DNA of 64,000 bases from Calothrix brevissima NIES-22 (GCF_002367995.1 NZ_AP018207.1:2649083-2713082), one strand, 5' to 3'. Shown: positions 26,903 to 35,661, counted from the first letter of the stretch. Notes: generated by a model not told the origin, from the sequence alone. Numbers and translations: made by a program.

Positions 26903-27616
26903 ATTGGCTAAGGTATTGAAAAATACTAATGGTTTAAATCCACCTTGCTTTTCCACTGCAAAAGGTTCGGATGTAATATAGCCTTGTTGGGCTGAGGTTT
27001 TATCTGCCAAAAATGGGGCAGGATTGAAATTATAGGGGCGTTTTTGTTCATCTGTAAAACCATACTTAGCTTTCAGAAAAGGCCAATAATTCAGGTTAGC
27101 GGCGGCTGAGACATAAATCGGTTTGCCTTTGAGGTCGGCAAGAGTTTTAATTGCTGTGTTGGGATGGGAAATAATACATTGGGGGTCTTTTTGAAAGATT
27201 GCCGCTACCGTGATTTTGGGAATTCCTTGTGCTACGGCGTTTATGGCATCAATGCCATAACCCATGAAAAAATCTACTGCTCCTCCCATCAATAACTGAG
27301 TACCACTAGGTGTTTGGGGGCCACCCATTTTAATTGTGACATCTAGCCCGTGGTTTTTGTAGATTCCAGTCGCGATCGCCTGGTAAAATCCGCCGTGTTC
27401 TGCTTGGGCGAGCCAATTTGTACCAAAGGTAACTTTATCTAACCCTGAACTTGTAGTTAATGTTGGATTGCTATTAGTACAAGCCGCAAGCAAACTGCTA
27501 CTTATACCGATGCAACTGTACTGAAGAAACTGACGGCGACTAAGGCGAGAAATTGCAGTTGATGAGCATGGAGATTGATTCATGGAACAGGATAACGCTC
27601 CTTAATCTGTGGTATT

Positions 27617-28087
27617 TTAGCTGATTCTGAATGTACATTCTAAAATCAGCTTTTGGTTCACCACCGAATAAGGTTGAATTTTTAGCGCGTTTTGAAAAGC
27701 TTGGATAGCTTCGCGATATTTTCCCAAAGCTGCATAACATAATCCCATACCATGAAGTGCACCAAAATGTACGGGATTTAAATTAATTACCATTTGGCAA
27801 TCAGCTAAGGATCTTTGATAATCACCGATACTGTAGTAAAGAAAAGCACGACGATTCCATGCTTCAGCAAAATCGGGTTGTTCTTCTATTAGTTGGCTTA
27901 GGACTTTTTCAGCTTCCGTAGTTTCACCAGCATCAAGTAACTTCTGGCTGTTATCTATTTTCTCTAAGCCATAAATTCCCTTCTGCTGAAACCAAATCCG
28001 CCATAATTTCTTTGTGGCCTGTTCCCGAACTGTAGCGTCAGCATTTTTCAAATCTTCAAGTAAAGATCTGATCGATAAAGAATCCAT
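27617..28087 (-). CDS. TPR-repeat protein
   Basis: A 156-residue protein. An N-terminal helical region (MDSLSIRSLLEDLKNADATV) resembling a short HEAT-like segment is followed by about three tetratricopeptide repeats (AEAWNRRAFLYYSIGDYQRS, GALHGMGLCYAALGKYREAI). TPRs mediate protein-protein contacts. No signal peptide or membrane segment is present. It lies 34 bases upstream of the interrupted lipoprotein gene on the same strand and may have been co-transcribed with it. It is divergent from the URC1-like gene at 28363. Confidence 0.85.
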   Translation of the reverse strand: MDSLSIRSLLEDLKNADATVREQATKKLWRIWFQQKGIYGLEKIDNSQKLLDAGETTEAEKVLSQLIEEQPDFAEAWNRRAFLYYSIGDYQRSLADCQMVINLNPVHFGALHGMGLCYAALGKYREAIQAFQNALKIQPYSVVNQKLILECTFRIS

Positions 28088-28151
28088 AAATGTGATCTAG
28101 GTAATCGTATTTATATATCAACTTTCGCACAAAATTCTCTACTTAGGCATT

Positions 28152-28169
28152 TTTAAAGTTAACTTTAAA
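28152..28169. promoter_or_regulatory. 18-bp perfect palindrome, candidate operator
   Basis: TTTAAAGTTAACTTTAAA reads the same on both strands. It lies in the divergent region between the TPR gene (65 bases from its start) and the URC1-like gene (194 bases from its start). It could bind a dimeric repressor, but AT-rich palindromes can arise by chance. Confidence 0.3.
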
Positions 28170-28362
28170 TTCTCTTATTACAGTTGTAAATTACGCATTT
28201 TCCGTGTTGTATTTTAGTTGTATTCAGTAATACTATTAATACGGATTTAAACAACTAAATTCATAAAAAATTAGTCATTAGGACATCATATATTTACCAA
28301 TAGTTGACAAAACCCTATTGACTAATACTTGATAAAAACAGCACAAAAAAAATTAATTAATT

Positions 28363-29622
28363 ATGCCAAAGCAAAATAGCGGTTCCCGGCATATTGTTCT
28401 CACATCCCATCCCAATAATGGTGGTACTAAGCCTATCCCGATTCACTGGGGGGCGAGTAATCCTCTGGAACGGGGGCCGATTATTGCGACTTTAACAAAG
28501 CAAGCACATCGAAATGTCATTGGCACTCACTCTGGTAGTTATGCGGTATATCGCGCTTTAGCGGTAGCTAGTGGTGCTTTACAATCAGATCATCGGGCTG
28601 ATTTAACGAATACAGCGCCAGTAACTCGCATTGGCCCCCATCCGAGTTGGTTTGATGCTGATAAAATTGTTTCACTTGACCCCTTTGGGGCGGTAGGGAG
28701 TGAGGTATTTAGCTCTTATTACGCCCAAGGTTATGACATCCGCCCGACGATTGCGATTACTCAAGCCCATATTAATATGCCAGAACTGCAAGATGCGGTG
28801 GATAAAGGGCGCTTGCAGGTGGATGGCAAAATTATGAAGCCTGGTGGCGATTTGGTGGTGACAAAGGCGGCGATTGAGCCTGTGTGGTATTTACCAGGAA
28901 TTGCCAAGCGGTTTGGCATTAAAGAAACCGATTTACGCCGCGCTTTATTTGAGCAAACTGGGGGAATGTTCCCAGAATTAGTGACACGTTCTGATTTAGA
29001 GGTGTTTTTGCCACCAATTGGCGGTGTCACTGTCTATATTGTCGGTGATATTGATGCGATCGCCGATCCGAATAAACCTTTAGCAGTGCGGGTACATGAT
29101 GAATGTAACGGTTCTGATGTGTTTGGTTCCGATATCTGTACCTGTCGTCCTTATTTAGTGCATGGAATTGAGGTTTGCGTTCAAACCGCCCAAGAAGGGG
29201 GTGTAGGCGTGATTGTCTATTGCCGTAAAGAAGGACGGGCTTTGGGAGAGGTGACCAAATTTCTAGTTTACAATGCCAGGAAGCGCCAAGAAGGAGGCGA
29301 TCGCGCTGATGCCTATTTTGCCCGGACAGAATGCGTCGCGGGTGTGCAAGATATGCGCTTTCAAGAGTTAATGCCTGATGTATTGCATTGGTTAGGGATT
29401 ACCCGAATTGACCGCATGGTATCCATGAGTAATATGAAATACAATGCCATCACCCAAGCGGGGATTGAAATTGTCGAAAGAGTACCTATCCCAGAGGATT
29501 TAATTCCCCAGGATGCGCGGGTAGAAATTGAAGCAAAAAAAGCGGCTGGATATTATACCACAGGTAATGTATTAGATACAGAAAGTTTGGGAGAAGTGAA
29601 GGGGCGAGATTTGGAAGGGTAA
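28363..29622 (+). CDS. GTP cyclohydrolase II-like protein (URC1-type, pyrimidine catabolism)
   Basis: A 419-residue homologue of GTP cyclohydrolase II. The zinc site lies in ECNGSDVFGSDICTC with cysteines 248, 259 and 261. The substrate loop YCRKEGRALGEVTKF resembles RQEGRGIG of RibA. The extra N-terminal domain of about 200 residues and the long C-terminus are typical of URC1, not of riboflavin-pathway RibA. In the yeast URC pathway, URC1 acts on the pyrimidine ring after uracil is converted to its nucleotide/nucleoside. Here it is followed after 52 bases by the DUF1688 (URC4) gene, and a uracil phosphoribosyltransferase lies 4 kb downstream. That context supports a uracil-degradation role. 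Automatic naming as ribA would be misleading. Confidence 0.87.
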   Translation: MPKQNSGSRHIVLTSHPNNGGTKPIPIHWGASNPLERGPIIATLTKQAHRNVIGTHSGSYAVYRALAVASGALQSDHRADLTNTAPVTRIGPHPSWFDADKIVSLDPFGAVGSEVFSSYYAQGYDIRPTIAITQAHINMPELQDAVDKGRLQVDGKIMKPGGDLVVTKAAIEPVWYLPGIAKRFGIKETDLRRALFEQTGGMFPELVTRSDLEVFLPPIGGVTVYIVGDIDAIADPNKPLAVRVHDECNGSDVFGSDICTCRPYLVHGIEVCVQTAQEGGVGVIVYCRKEGRALGEVTKFLVYNARKRQEGGDRADAYFARTECVAGVQDMRFQELMPDVLHWLGITRIDRMVSMSNMKYNAITQAGIEIVERVPIPEDLIPQDARVEIEAKKAAGYYTTGNVLDTESLGEVKGRDLEG

Positions 29623-29634
29623 AACATATTGTAG

Positions 29635-29654
29635 AGACGCGATTCATCGCGTCT
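29635..29654. repeat. AGACGCGAT palindrome between URC1 and URC4
   Basis: AGACGCGATTCATCGCGTCT forms a 20-base inverted repeat just after the URC1 stop and 9 bases before the ribosome binding site of the next gene. It may act as an intercistronic hairpin. Confidence 0.65.
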
Positions 29655-29674
29655 CCTGGATTAGGAGGTGAAAA

Positions 29675-30922
29675 GTGGAAATGGGAACCGCCAAGACGCC
29701 AAGTACGCCAAGAGAGGAAGAAAAGTTAGTTGCATATCTTCGTTCGCCGGCAGCGATTCGGGAACGGTGTGGAGAATTGTTTTCCTGGGTGTGTGAGGGG
29801 AAGTCAGAGAATTTTCTCTGCGATTTGAATCAGCTGGGAAGAGTGGCGGATTATGTGATGGAAGTGATACGGGGAGAATACCCGAATTTAGATGTTCCGT
29901 TTCACAGTCGGTGGCGACATTTTGAAGTTGGGGGTGTCGGGCGATTAGCCAAGTTAGATACGCTGTTGGCGGGGTTATCTCCAGAGGAAAAGGCGGCGGC
30001 GAAGTTTGATTTGGCGATTATTAGCGTGCTTTTAGATGCTGGTGCTGGGGATAGATGGCATTATCATGAGCAAGAAACTAATTTAAGGTTGGGGCGTTCG
30101 GAAGGGTTAGCGGTGGCGAGTTTCCAGATGTTTTGTCAAGGAAATTTTGCTAGTGATGGTTTACCCCAGGCTGATGCTTCTCGGTTACAACAGTTAACTG
30201 AGGCGGAATTAGCAACAGGGTTCCAAGTAACTGCTGATAATCCTTTGGTGGGGATTGGGGGAAGATTGAATTTATTGCAAAAGTTAGGACAAGTTTTACT
30301 GGCTTCCCCTCATTTATTTGGCGATACAAATCCTCGTCCGGGGAATTTGGTTACATATCTCTTGGGTAAGTCGGAGAATGGACAGTTAGCCGCGACAACT
30401 GTATTAAGTGCAGTGTTGGAAGGGTTAAGTGATATTTGGCCGGGTAGATTAGAGATAGCTGGGGTAAATTTAGGCGATGTTTGGGAACATCCAGCGATTA
30501 GTGATGATGGTTTAGTCCCTTTCCATAAATTATCTCAGTGGTTAACATATTCTTTGTTAGAACCATTGCAAGAACTTGGTTTGACAATTACTGGTTTGGA
30601 TAGACTTACTGGTTTACCAGAATATCGTAATGGGGGCTTATGTCTGGATTTGGGACTGATAAGCGTGAAAAATCCAGAAATTTTACGGACATCTCACTCG
30701 GTAGCATCAGCAGTTATAGTTGAATGGCGGGCTTTGACGGTGATTCTTTTAGATAGAATTGCGGCGACAGTCCGGGAAAAGTTGGGTATGAGTCCTGAGG
30801 AACTACCTTTAGTCAAAATCCTCCAAGGGGGAACTTGGACAGCTGGACGCAAAATCGCCGCCGAACTGAGAACAGGTGGGATACCCCCCATACAAATAGA
30901 GAGTGATGGGACGGTATTCTAA
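29675..30922 (+). CDS. DUF1688 protein (URC4-type, uracil catabolism)
   Basis: A 415-residue cytoplasmic protein of the DUF1688/URC4 family. Characteristic segments are LRSPAAIRERCGELF, VPFHSRWRHFEVGGVGRL, LLDAGAGDRWHYHEQET, RSEGLAVASFQMFCQG, and a C-terminal MSPEELPLVKILQGGTWTAG. URC4 is required for uracil use in the yeast URC pathway and almost always accompanies URC1; its reaction is not settled. The start is GTG at 29675 with AGGAGG at 29663-29668; ATG at 29681 is an alternative. It is probably in one operon with URC1. Downstream continuity toward upp is broken by a repeat and RAYT block. Confidence 0.88.
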   Translation: MEMGTAKTPSTPREEEKLVAYLRSPAAIRERCGELFSWVCEGKSENFLCDLNQLGRVADYVMEVIRGEYPNLDVPFHSRWRHFEVGGVGRLAKLDTLLAGLSPEEKAAAKFDLAIISVLLDAGAGDRWHYHEQETNLRLGRSEGLAVASFQMFCQGNFASDGLPQADASRLQQLTEAELATGFQVTADNPLVGIGGRLNLLQKLGQVLLASPHLFGDTNPRPGNLVTYLLGKSENGQLAATTVLSAVLEGLSDIWPGRLEIAGVNLGDVWEHPAISDDGLVPFHKLSQWLTYSLLEPLQELGLTITGLDRLTGLPEYRNGGLCLDLGLISVKNPEILRTSHSVASAVIVEWRALTVILLDRIAATVREKLGMSPEELPLVKILQGGTWTAGRKIAAELRTGGIPPIQIESDGTVF

Positions 30923-31036
30923 GTTGAAAATAGCGTTGACTGTTGACTGTTGACTGGGAAGAGACATTTTTATGTTTGGTGGTGAGATTTTCTCGTGATT
31001 GACTGATTGGGAAGATGGGAAAGGGGACAAGGAAAC

Positions 31037-31092
31037 TGACAAATGACAAATGACAAATGACTAATGACTAATGACTAATGACTAATGACAAA
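31037..31092. repeat. ACAAATG/ACTAATG tandem repeat
   Basis: Eight units of 7 bases (TGACAAA then TGACTAA) between URC4 and the first palindromic element; STRR type. The same heptamer recurs at 25052-25075 and 45117-45157. Confidence 0.85.
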
Positions 31093-31101
31093 TCAAGATT
31101 C

Positions 31102-31265
31102 GTAGGTTGGGTGCAGCGTAGCGTAACCCAACATTTTGTATAATATTTGAAGCGTTGATTTTGAGCGTTGAATTAAGTATTTGGTTATTTAAATAATTTC
31201 TATTTTCTTGATATCATGTGTTGGGTTTCGCAAAGCCTCCACCCAACCTACGGGAGATTGCGATG
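31102..31265. repeat. 165-bp palindromic element, copy A
   Basis: Starts GTAGGTTGGGTGCAGCGTAG and ends CCTCCACCCAACCTAC plus GGGAGATTGCGAT. Nearly identical to copy C (32927) and similar to copy B (31987). Copies A and B bracket the RAYT transposase gene. Confidence 0.9.
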
Positions 31266-31430
31266 CCCTTGGACAACACTTTGTGGTGTAGAAAAATCAC
31301 TTTGCCAATTTGCAAGTAAAAATTACTGCCTAATATTCTCTAGATTCCGTAAAAAACGCAAAAAAAACCCCATTTTACCGATAATGTTAAATTGGTTTCG
31401 TATAATTTATATGCAGTATTCAAAGACTGT

Positions 31431-31973
31431 ATGGAATATCGCAGAGCCAAAATAGAGGGAGGAACATTTTTCTTTACGGTTGTCACTCATAACCGACGAA
31501 GTTTTCTTTGCGAACCAGAAAATATTTTATTATTACGGCAAGGATTTAAAGAAGTTATTCGAGAATATCCATTTAGAGTAGACGCGATCGCTATTTTACC
31601 AAATCACATTCATTGTCTTTGGACATTACCACCGGGAGATAGTGATTTTTCTAAGCGTTGGCGATTGATTAAAAGTTATTTTAGCTCTCATTGTCATACA
31701 AAATATAAAGGAAAAGTATCAGCATCGCGCCAGAAAAAGGGCGAACAAGCAGTTTGGCAGCGCAGATTTTGGGAACATCAAATTAAAAACGAAAATGATT
31801 TTGTCAGGCATGTGGATTATATACATTACAATCCCGTCAAACATGGATGTGTAAAAGCACCAAAAGATTGGCAATATTCAAGTTTTATGTTGTATGTGGC
31901 CAAGAATATTTATGATATTAATTGGGGTGCGGGAGAAGAAATAGAATTTCCTGATGATGTTGGATGTGAATAA
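31431..31973 (+). CDS. REP-associated tyrosine transposase (RAYT, Y1/HUH type)
   Basis: A 180-residue single-strand transposase of the IS200/IS605-related RAYT group. The HUH metal site is PNHIHCLW and the catalytic tyrosine region is HVDYIHYNPVKHG. WEHQIKNENDFVRHVDYI is typical of the family. The ATG at 31431 (MEYRRAKIEGG) is chosen over the upstream TTG because the family begins with RR..K.EGGTYFFTV. RAYTs are single-copy genes flanked by the short palindromes (REPs) they are thought to spread. Here palindromic elements with GTAGGTTGGGT arms lie on both sides, and relatives are scattered across the window. The frame is intact. Confidence 0.9.
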   Translation: MEYRRAKIEGGTFFFTVVTHNRRSFLCEPENILLLRQGFKEVIREYPFRVDAIAILPNHIHCLWTLPPGDSDFSKRWRLIKSYFSSHCHTKYKGKVSASRQKKGEQAVWQRRFWEHQIKNENDFVRHVDYIHYNPVKHGCVKAPKDWQYSSFMLYVAKNIYDINWGAGEEIEFPDDVGCE

Positions 31974-31986
31974 ATATTTTAAATTT

Positions 31987-32173
31987 GTAGGTTGTGTGGA
32001 GGCGCAAGAGAGATATGTGCAGCGAATATATGTGCTGTAAACCAACATTTTATGCAATATTTGAAGCGTTAATTTTTAGATATTTAGGTTGTTTAAATAA
32101 TTTCTATTGTTTTGATATCATGTGTTGGGTTCCGCAAAGCCTCCACCCAACCTACGGGAGATTGCGATCGCAC
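31987..32173. repeat. Palindromic element, copy B (diverged)
   Basis: The 3' two thirds match copies A and C closely. The 5' arm carries a different insert (GTAGGTTGTGTGGAGGCG ...). It ends at the same GGGAGATTGCGATCGCAC junction as copy C. Confidence 0.85.
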
Positions 32174-32210
32174 TAACCTCCTAGCATCTGTAGATGAATT
32201 TGAGCCAAAT

Positions 32211-32804
32211 CTAGCTGCTTCTCAAGCTACCATCTGGCATAATGGTGTCTTTGAGAATAACTCTCTCGAAATAAGCGTTTCTAGCATTCCTAAAATTAGC
32301 TGTGGTCAAATCTGCTCCCCCAAAGCGGGTGTCAGTCAAACTAGCTTTGATGAAGCTGGCACTAGTGAGATTAGCATCAAAGAACTTAGTTTCAGTGGCA
32401 ATAACTCTATCCAATTTAGCTCCACTCAAATTAGCATCGGTGAAGTTAGCTCGGAAGAGCTGCGCCCCACTCAAGTTAGCTCCACTCAAATTACTACCTC
32501 TAAACAAGAAAACGCTCAGATCCAGCTTCGACAAATTGGCATGGCAGAGAACCAAGCCTTGGGAATACATCCGAATGGCTCCCAAGTTGGAACCTCGGAA
32601 ATCCACCCCACTCAAATTAGTTCCACGCAAACACCCTTCCTGAATTCCTGGGCGCATGATAGGATCGCCGGACTGATCGAACCTAGCCTCTCCGCTCTCA
32701 TCCCGCTCGTACTCATCGAAGACCAGGTGGATCTTTCTAAAATCCCGCTCGCCAGCAGCATAACGCTGCAGCAGTTCTTCAACCGTAATATTCTTCCTTT
32801 CCAT
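32211..32804 (-). CDS. Pentapeptide repeat protein, paralogue 1
   Basis: A 197-residue protein with about 18 A(D/N)LxX-type pentapeptides in the middle and C-terminal region (GTNLSGVDFRGSNLG, SNLSGANLSGAQLFRANF). It should fold as a right-handed quadrilateral beta-helix. The N-terminal cap MERKNITVEELLQRYAAGER matches the cap of the next gene. Function is unknown; some pentapeptide proteins mimic DNA or act as scaffolds. It shares architecture and orientation with the 33073 gene, and each is followed by a copy of the palindromic element, so a gene-plus-repeat unit was probably duplicated. Confidence 0.88.
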   Translation of the reverse strand: MERKNITVEELLQRYAAGERDFRKIHLVFDEYERDESGEARFDQSGDPIMRPGIQEGCLRGTNLSGVDFRGSNLGAIRMYSQGLVLCHANLSKLDLSVFLFRGSNLSGANLSGAQLFRANFTDANLSGAKLDRVIATETKFFDANLTSASFIKASLTDTRFGGADLTTANFRNARNAYFERVILKDTIMPDGSLRSS

Positions 32805-32926
32805 ACCTCTACCTCAGTATTAAATAACACATATCAAGATAACTCACTCAACCTCTGGTCTACCTTATTCGACCCCACCTTCAACCTAACCTTCCAAATC
32901 GCCGACCTCCCCACAGCCGAAGATTC

Positions 32927-33094
32927 GTAGGTTGGGTGCAGCGTAGCGTAACCCAACATTTTATACAATATTTGCAGCGTTGATTTTGAGCGTTGAATTA
33001 AGTATTTGGTTATTTAAATAATTTCTATTTTCTTGATATCATGTGTTGGGTTCCGCAAAGCCTCCACCCAACCTACGGGAGATTGCGATCGCAC
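32927..33094. repeat. 165-bp palindromic element, copy C
   Basis: Almost identical to copy A over its full length, including the internal TTGATTTTGAGCGTTGAA and TTCTATTTTCTTGATATC stretches. It overlaps the stop codon of pentapeptide gene 2, whose last codons (KCDRNLP) are read from the repeat. Confidence 0.9.
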
Positions 33095-33678
33095 TTTATT
33101 TCACCCACCGAGCGACCGTCTGGGAGAATAATGCGTCCGCCACCTGGAGGTATATATTCTGGCAGTCTGAAATTGGAAACTTGAAAACTGGCTCCGGTGA
33201 GATCACTATCATTGAACCCAGAATCACTGTCGAAACTAGCTCCATCAAAGATTGCACCTCTGAAACTAGTCTGAATCAAAGCAGCCATGATGAAGTTAGC
33301 GCCTCGGAGAGAAGCTCTGTCAAAATTAGCCCCTTTAATGGCACTTTCTTCTCCACCAATAACAGCCCCATCCAAAATAGCTTCAGTCAAATCAGCATCA
33401 ATAATACCAGAACCTTTGAGATTGACTCCTCGCAAGTCAGCTCTACTCAAGTTAGCTCCGGTGAAATCAACCTCGCACAGGGCAGCACCGCACAATTTAG
33501 CACAACTCAAGTTAGCTCTATTGAGTTTAGCCCCACTCAAGTCAGCCCCACTCAAGTCAGCCCCACTCAAGTTAATTTCCATCAATTTAGTGTTATCCAA
33601 AAAAACACCCCTGAGTCTGACTCCAGGAAAGTTTCTTTCCCCAGTAGCATAACGCTGCAACAACTCTTCAGCATCCAT
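33073..33678 (-). CDS. Pentapeptide repeat protein, paralogue 2
   Basis: A 201-residue protein. The cap MDAEELLQRYATGERNFPGV is followed by regular pentapeptides (INLSGADLSGADLSGAKLNR and onward) with one interruption (AVIGGEESAIKG), then a tail ending IILPDGRSVGEIKCDRNLP. The stop codon and last residues fall inside the palindromic element at 32927. It is paralogous to the 32211 gene. No enzymatic motif is present; role unknown. Long open frames on the opposite strand are a by-product of the 15-base periodicity. Confidence 0.88.
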   Translation of the reverse strand: MDAEELLQRYATGERNFPGVRLRGVFLDNTKLMEINLSGADLSGADLSGAKLNRANLSCAKLCGAALCEVDFTGANLSRADLRGVNLKGSGIIDADLTEAILDGAVIGGEESAIKGANFDRASLRGANFIMAALIQTSFRGAIFDGASFDSDSGFNDSDLTGASFQVSNFRLPEYIPPGGGRIILPDGRSVGEIKCDRNLP

Positions 33679-33866
33679 AATTTGCCTCCCGCTTCAAATA
33701 ACACATATAAAGTACAGCCATTACCTTCAACGGTAGCTTCATCGACCCAGGTATCAAAGATACCCATACAATCGAGTGGGACTTCGGCGATTGTTCCTCA
33801 CCCCCCACTCACAATCGCCACCTTATGAGTACATTGAAGGTGGGGACTTCTGCGACACGTTAAAAA

Positions 33867-34514
33867 ATGACTATTGACCAACAAAATCAAGTAACGCTTA
33901 TTGAACATCCATTGATTCAGCATAAATTAACGCTGATGCGGCGGGTGGAAACTAGTACAACAAAATTTCGGAATCTTGTTAAAGAAGTTAGTTTGTTGTT
34001 GGCTTATGAGGTAACTAGGGATTTACCTCTGAAATACGAGGAAATTAAAACGCCACTCGCACCGATGAATGCGCCTGTGCTTGCACCTGATAAAAAGTTG
34101 GTGTTAGTTTCAATTATGCGGGCGGGACAGGGTATTTTAGATGGGATGCTAGAGTTAATGCCTTCAGCTAGGGTGGGACATGTAGGTTTATATCGCGACC
34201 CGAAAACCCTGATTCCCATAGAATATTATTTTAAAGTCCCCCATGATGTGGAACATCGAGACATGATTGTTGTCGATCCGATGTTAGCAACGGGGAATTC
34301 GGCTGTAGCGGCGGTAGAACGTTTAAAATCAACTAATCCTTTATCAATCAAGTTCGTCTGCTTACTTGCTGCACCGGAAGGAATTGAGCATTTCTGTGCT
34401 GTTCATCCAGATGTACCTGTATACACAGCCGCAATTGACGACCATTTAGACGAACATGGTTATATTATCCCCGGCTTGGGTGATGCAGGCGATCGCTTAT
34501 TTGGCACTAAGTAA
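33867..34514 (+). CDS. upp: Uracil phosphoribosyltransferase
   Basis: A 215-residue enzyme that makes UMP from uracil and PRPP. The PRPP-binding loop [11 protein letters not shown] is at about 135-145. The uracil-binding region near the C-terminus ([20 protein letters not shown]) and the ISxMRAG-type motif [14 protein letters not shown] are canonical. Length is standard. It is the salvage enzyme (URC6 in yeast) that feeds the URC pathway; URC1 and URC4 lie 3-5 kb upstream on the same strand, and a nucleoside-type ABC importer is convergent downstream. A GGGCATT tandem repeat follows the stop. Confidence 0.95.
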   Translation: MTIDQQNQVTLIEHPLIQHKLTLMRRVETSTTKFRNLVKEVSLLLAYEVTRDLPLKYEEIKTPLAPMNAPVLAPDKKLVLVSIMRAGQGILDGMLELMPSARVGHVGLYRDPKTLIPIEYYFKVPHDVEHRDMIVVDPMLATGNSAVAAVERLKSTNPLSIKFVCLLAAPEGIEHFCAVHPDVPVYTAAIDDHLDEHGYIIPGLGDAGDRLFGTK

Positions 34515-34522
34515 TGAATTGG

Positions 34523-34550
34523 GCATTGGGCATTGGGCATTGGGCAGAGG
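34523..34550. repeat. GGGCATT tandem repeat
   Basis: Three to four 7-base units between the convergent upp and permease genes; STRR type. Confidence 0.75.
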
Positions 34551-34618
34551 AGATAAATTATTGACAACTGTATAGCTGGGATTAATCGTGTCTCTAGCAA
34601 CTGACAACTGACAACTGA

Positions 34619-35551
34619 CTATTGACTATTTTCTTTCAAGTATGGATTACCTAAGGCTTTGGGCGGTGTAGATTTTCCTGCTAATCCGACTAATGCCAAT
34701 AAAGCGATCGCATAAGGTAACATGACTAAAAATTGGTAGGGGATATTTGCACCTAAGGCTTGAATTCGCAGTTGTAAGGCTTCTGTCGCACCAAATAGCA
34801 CACAAGCTAAGGCGCTATATATAGGATGCCATCTGCCAAATATTAAAGCTGCGATCGCAATAAATCCTTTACCTGCACTCATCCCCTCGGCAAAAAATCT
34901 GACTTGAACTAAAGTTAAATAAGCACCGCCTAAACTCGCTAAACAGCCGCTAATTATTACGGCGATATAACGCACTTTTTCTACTGATATTCCGGCTGTA
35001 TCTGCTGCTTTGGGCGATTCACCTACAGCCCGCAATGTTAAGCCAAAGCTGGTTTGATATAAAATATAGGTAGTTAGAAATACTAAGAATATTAGTAAAT
35101 ATACTAAAATATCTTGCTGAAATAATAGCGAACCTAGCACGGGAATATTCGCTAAACCTGGAATGATAATTGCGGGAATTCCTGGTAATTGCTGTGTACT
35201 GCTACCGCTAAATACTAACCTGCCTAAAAATGATGTTAACCCAGCAGCGACGAGATTAATTGCTAGTCCAGAGACTAGTTGGTCAATGCGCAAAGTGATA
35301 CATAAAATAGCATGGAGTAATCCTACTGATGCGCCAGCTAATAAGGCGGCTAGAATACCAAGCCAAGGGTTACTAGTGTAGAAAGTAGCAGCAGCGCTGG
35401 TAAAAGCACCTGTGAGTAACATTCCTTCTAGGGCGATGTTTAACACTCCTGAGCGTTCGGAGTATAATCCGCCTAGAGCAGCGAATCCTAAAGGGATGGT
35501 GAGGCGTAAGGTGGCTATGAGGTAATCAGAGAAGAAGTTGAGATTGTTCAT
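34619..35551 (-). CDS. Nucleoside-type ABC transporter permease (second subunit)
   Basis: A 310-residue permease of the branched-chain amino acid/ribose superfamily, YufQ/NupQ-like, with 8-9 hydrophobic segments. Diagnostic stretches are LGFAALGGLYSERSGVLNIALEGMLL near the start and AVGESPKAADTAGISVEKVRY in the cytoplasmic loop. The ATG at 35551 is preferred to a TTG at 35569. It forms a heterodimer with the 35662 gene product and works with the ATPase at 37982 and the BMP-type lipoprotein at 39523. The family imports purine or pyrimidine nucleosides. Position beside upp/URC genes suggests uridine-type substrates, which is an inference. Confidence 0.9.
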   Translation of the reverse strand: MNNLNFFSDYLIATLRLTIPLGFAALGGLYSERSGVLNIALEGMLLTGAFTSAAATFYTSNPWLGILAALLAGASVGLLHAILCITLRIDQLVSGLAINLVAAGLTSFLGRLVFSGSSTQQLPGIPAIIIPGLANIPVLGSLLFQQDILVYLLIFLVFLTTYILYQTSFGLTLRAVGESPKAADTAGISVEKVRYIAVIISGCLASLGGAYLTLVQVRFFAEGMSAGKGFIAIAALIFGRWHPIYSALACVLFGATEALQLRIQALGANIPYQFLVMLPYAIALLALVGLAGKSTPPKALGNPYLKENSQ

Positions 35552-35661
35552 ATCTGTTTTTAAACGCAAAGGAACGCTAAGGTTTACGCAAAGGTTCGCA
35601 AAGTTTTTTGGCGTGATTCTGCGTTAACCCTCAGGGTGACTTTGCGTTTTTACTTTTACTT

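Larger units (their letters stand above)
25075..27583 (-). pseudogene. ABC substrate-binding lipoprotein (NMT1/THI5-like), interrupted by an IS
   Basis: The 5' part (27583 to about 26904) encodes a twin-arginine/lipoprotein leader (RRQFLQ ... SLLAAC) and the NMT1 domain (KVTFGTNWLAQAEHGGFYQA, LLMGGAVDFFMGYG). The 3' part (25462 to 25075) continues LLADYGYEPYATTIETKKEL to VNHGK and stop. Between them lies an IS4-like element. Joining 26904 to 25462 with one copy of the GTAAA duplication gives a continuous frame of 356 codons (FNTLANLLADYGY), so the gene was intact before insertion. The binding protein of the ABC importer at 22979-24695 is therefore lost. A truncated product of about 240 residues could still be made. 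Confidence 0.88.

Noticed and set aside
32112-33828. Long plus-strand Ser/Thr-rich frames (32112-32930 and 33043-33828)
   Set aside because: They run antisense to the pentapeptide-repeat genes. The 15-base periodicity keeps the opposite strand open, and the minus-strand proteins have the clear domain pattern.
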